Source of the DNA: CAZVJA01 sp964626885
GTDB taxonomy: Bacteria > Planctomycetota > Planctomycetia > Planctomycetales > Planctomycetaceae
DNA: 29,214 nucleotides
Assembly: GCA_964626885.1 (NCBI GenBank)
Contig: CAZVJA010000048.1
Coordinates: forward strand, 1-29,214
Direction: 5' to 3'
Each line of letters opens with the position of its first letter. The stretch's first letter is position 1. The notes beneath the pieces were generated by a model. The model searched no databases and was not told the origin of the DNA. It saw only the letters and a list, made by a program, of their open reading frames with translations. Of this stretch, positions 28,069 through 29,214 are shown piece by piece. The position numbers and the translations under genes are program-made.

Positions 28069-29214
28069 CTACCGCCGCTTGAACTCCTTTGCCAAGCGGG
28101 TCGCCAGTTCCCCCACCGTCGCGGCGAATTGCGCGCCATCAACAACGTTGATCGTCTCTCGTCGGTCGCTCTGGTGGTCATACAATTCACGGGCCACGAC
28201 TTTATCATTCGCAAAGTTCCGCCACTCGGTATAGCGGAAGCGGTCGGTCCGCAGCGAATACCCCATCACCTCCGGCTCTTCTCCCGTGTAATAGTTTGGC
28301 CGCGGTGCCTGCGTCAGCGCGACACTTTTCACGCTCCCCTTCGGGTCGTCGAGCAGCGGCCGCAGGCTCACCCCTTCCAGGTCGGCCGGCGTTTTCAATC
28401 CGCACAGGTCCGCCAGCGTCGGGTACAAGTCGAGCAGTTCGACCAGCCCGTCCGCCTGCTGCCCCCCTTTGTGCCCCGGCGCCGCGATGATCAGCGGCAC
28501 GCGGGCATCGAGTTCGAAGTTCGTCGTCTTGCTCCAAAGCCCGCGCTCTCCCAGATGGAAGCCATGATCCGACCAGAAGACAATGATCGTCCGTTCGCGG
28601 AGCCCAAGCCGGTCGAGTTCGTCGAGCACCTTGCCGAGCTGCGCGTCGAAATAACTCGTCGCCGCGTAGTAGCCATGCCGCAGCTCGCGAACCTCGTCCT
28701 CCGTCAGCGATTTCTTATTGTCGTCGATCTCGTACTTCGTCAGGGCGATTTCCGGCCCTCCCTTCGGTGGTTCCGGGTTCGGCGGCAGGTCGATCCGCGA
28801 ACGTTCGTAGAGATCCCAATACTTCTTCGGCGCGTTGAACGGCAGGTGCGGCTTCCAGAACCCCACCGCCAGGAAGAACGGCTTGTCTTTGATTTCCCGC
28901 AGCGCCTTCACCGCCTCGGCCGCCACCCGACCGTCGAAGTACGCCTCGTCCGGCACGTCGCGGCATTCGGTCTTCGACAGCGTCGCGAGATTCGGCGGCA
29001 AATCATCATCGACCATCGGCTTGTCGCTGTAATGATTCGCATAGTGCAGCGTGGCAGGCACGCTCCACGACGCGGGGTCTCCCTTGTAGGCATCCTGCCG
29101 AAAATTGTGAAACACCTTGCCGATCCCTTGCGCGTGGTAGCCATTCAGCTGGAACAACTGCGGCAGCGTGACGGCGAGGGGCATCGGCGTCGGCGCGGGC
29201 AACTTCTGCCTGAC
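28069..29214 (-). CDS. Sulfatase, iduronate-2-sulfatase-like (5' end outside)
   Basis: At least 381 residues; the frame runs off the window edge, so the N-terminus is missing. The missing part should hold the signal peptide and the C-x-P-S-R motif whose Cys becomes formylglycine. Visible sulfatase features are GYHAQGIGKVFHN near the edge, PFFLAVGFWKPHLPFNAPK, the metal-binding FWSDHGFHLGE, and the C-terminal RELYDHQSDRRETINVV, where sulfatases typically carry an ELYDL-D-EN-like motif. This pattern is closest to the iduronate-2-sulfatase type abundant in planctomycetes. Likely hydrolyses sulfate esters on polysaccharides outside the cytoplasm; the true substrate cannot be inferred. Confidence 0.93.
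   Translation of the reverse strand, partial: VRQKLPAPTPMPLAVTLPQLFQLNGYHAQGIGKVFHNFRQDAYKGDPASWSVPATLHYANHYSDKPMVDDDLPPNLATLSKTECRDVPDEAYFDGRVAAEAVKALREIKDKPFFLAVGFWKPHLPFNAPKKYWDLYERSRIDLPPNPEPPKGGPEIALTKYEIDDNKKSLTEDEVRELRHGYYAATSYFDAQLGKVLDELDRLGLRERTIIVFWSDHGFHLGERGLWSKTTNFELDARVPLIIAAPGHKGGQQADGLVELLDLYPTLADLCGLKTPADLEGVSLRPLLDDPKGSVKSVALTQAPRPNYYTGEEPEVMGYSLRTDRFRYTEWRNFANDKVVARELYDHQSDRRETINVVDGAQFAATVGELATRLAKEFKRR

Overview
The window looks like chromosomal DNA from a GC-rich planctomycete. Evidence: a Tat-exported DUF1501 protein, a Tat-exported Gfo/Idh/MocA oxidoreductase, an iduronate-2-sulfatase-like sulfatase, a MetA-pathway-type outer-membrane protein, a DUF6263-like exported protein and an envelope TPR/redoxin fusion. 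This mix is typical of that phylum. Ribosome binding sites are present in front of some genes and weak in front of others. No rRNA, tRNA, CRISPR array, insertion sequence or prophage was seen. The sequence is a draft assembly: one 100-N gap interrupts the aconitase gene, and the gap is almost certainly a false join.

Layout. 1-617 has no gene and is a degenerate 7-nt-periodic repeat region. 618-5863 (minus strand) is a three-gene ion-driven motor operon: an ExbB/TolQ/MotA-like channel with a long repeat-bearing tail, followed by two paralogous ExbD/TolR-like stator proteins, only one of which keeps the channel aspartate. 6077-8062 (minus) is an Nramp-like transporter carrying an inserted block of calcium-binding-type repeats. 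8164-8628 (minus) is a UspA protein. 8906-13168 (plus) is a giant protein of unknown function with a probable internal frame disturbance. 13525-14874 (plus) is DUF1501, with a good sigma70-type promoter candidate. 14992-15942 (minus) is the DUF6263-like protein. 16258-18744 (minus) is the TPR/membrane/redoxin fusion. 18979-19803 (minus) is a rhomboid protease. 20101-22925 (plus) is aconitase A, split by the artefactual gap. 22924-23098 is a second heptad-repeat tract. 23100-24083 (minus) is the outer-membrane protein. 24297-25619 (minus) is the Gfo/Idh/MocA oxidoreductase, divergent from an RluA-family pseudouridine synthase (25726-26802, plus). 27079-27570 (plus) is an orphan CheX-like phosphatase. 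27619-28029 (minus) is a small membrane protein. 28069 to the window end (minus) is a sulfatase that lacks its N-terminus here.

How the genes work together. Only the ExbB/ExbD/ExbD cluster is a clear functional unit (same strand, 3-nt spacing between the last two genes, shared architecture). The other genes are single transcription units or loosely spaced neighbours: central metabolism (aconitase), envelope redox and proteolysis, sugar or sulfated-glycan turnover (Gfo/Idh, sulfatase) and stress (UspA). The items most worth a second look are the in-register heptamer tracts, the asymmetric two-ExbD motor operon, the Nramp/Ca-repeat fusion and the false gap in acnA.
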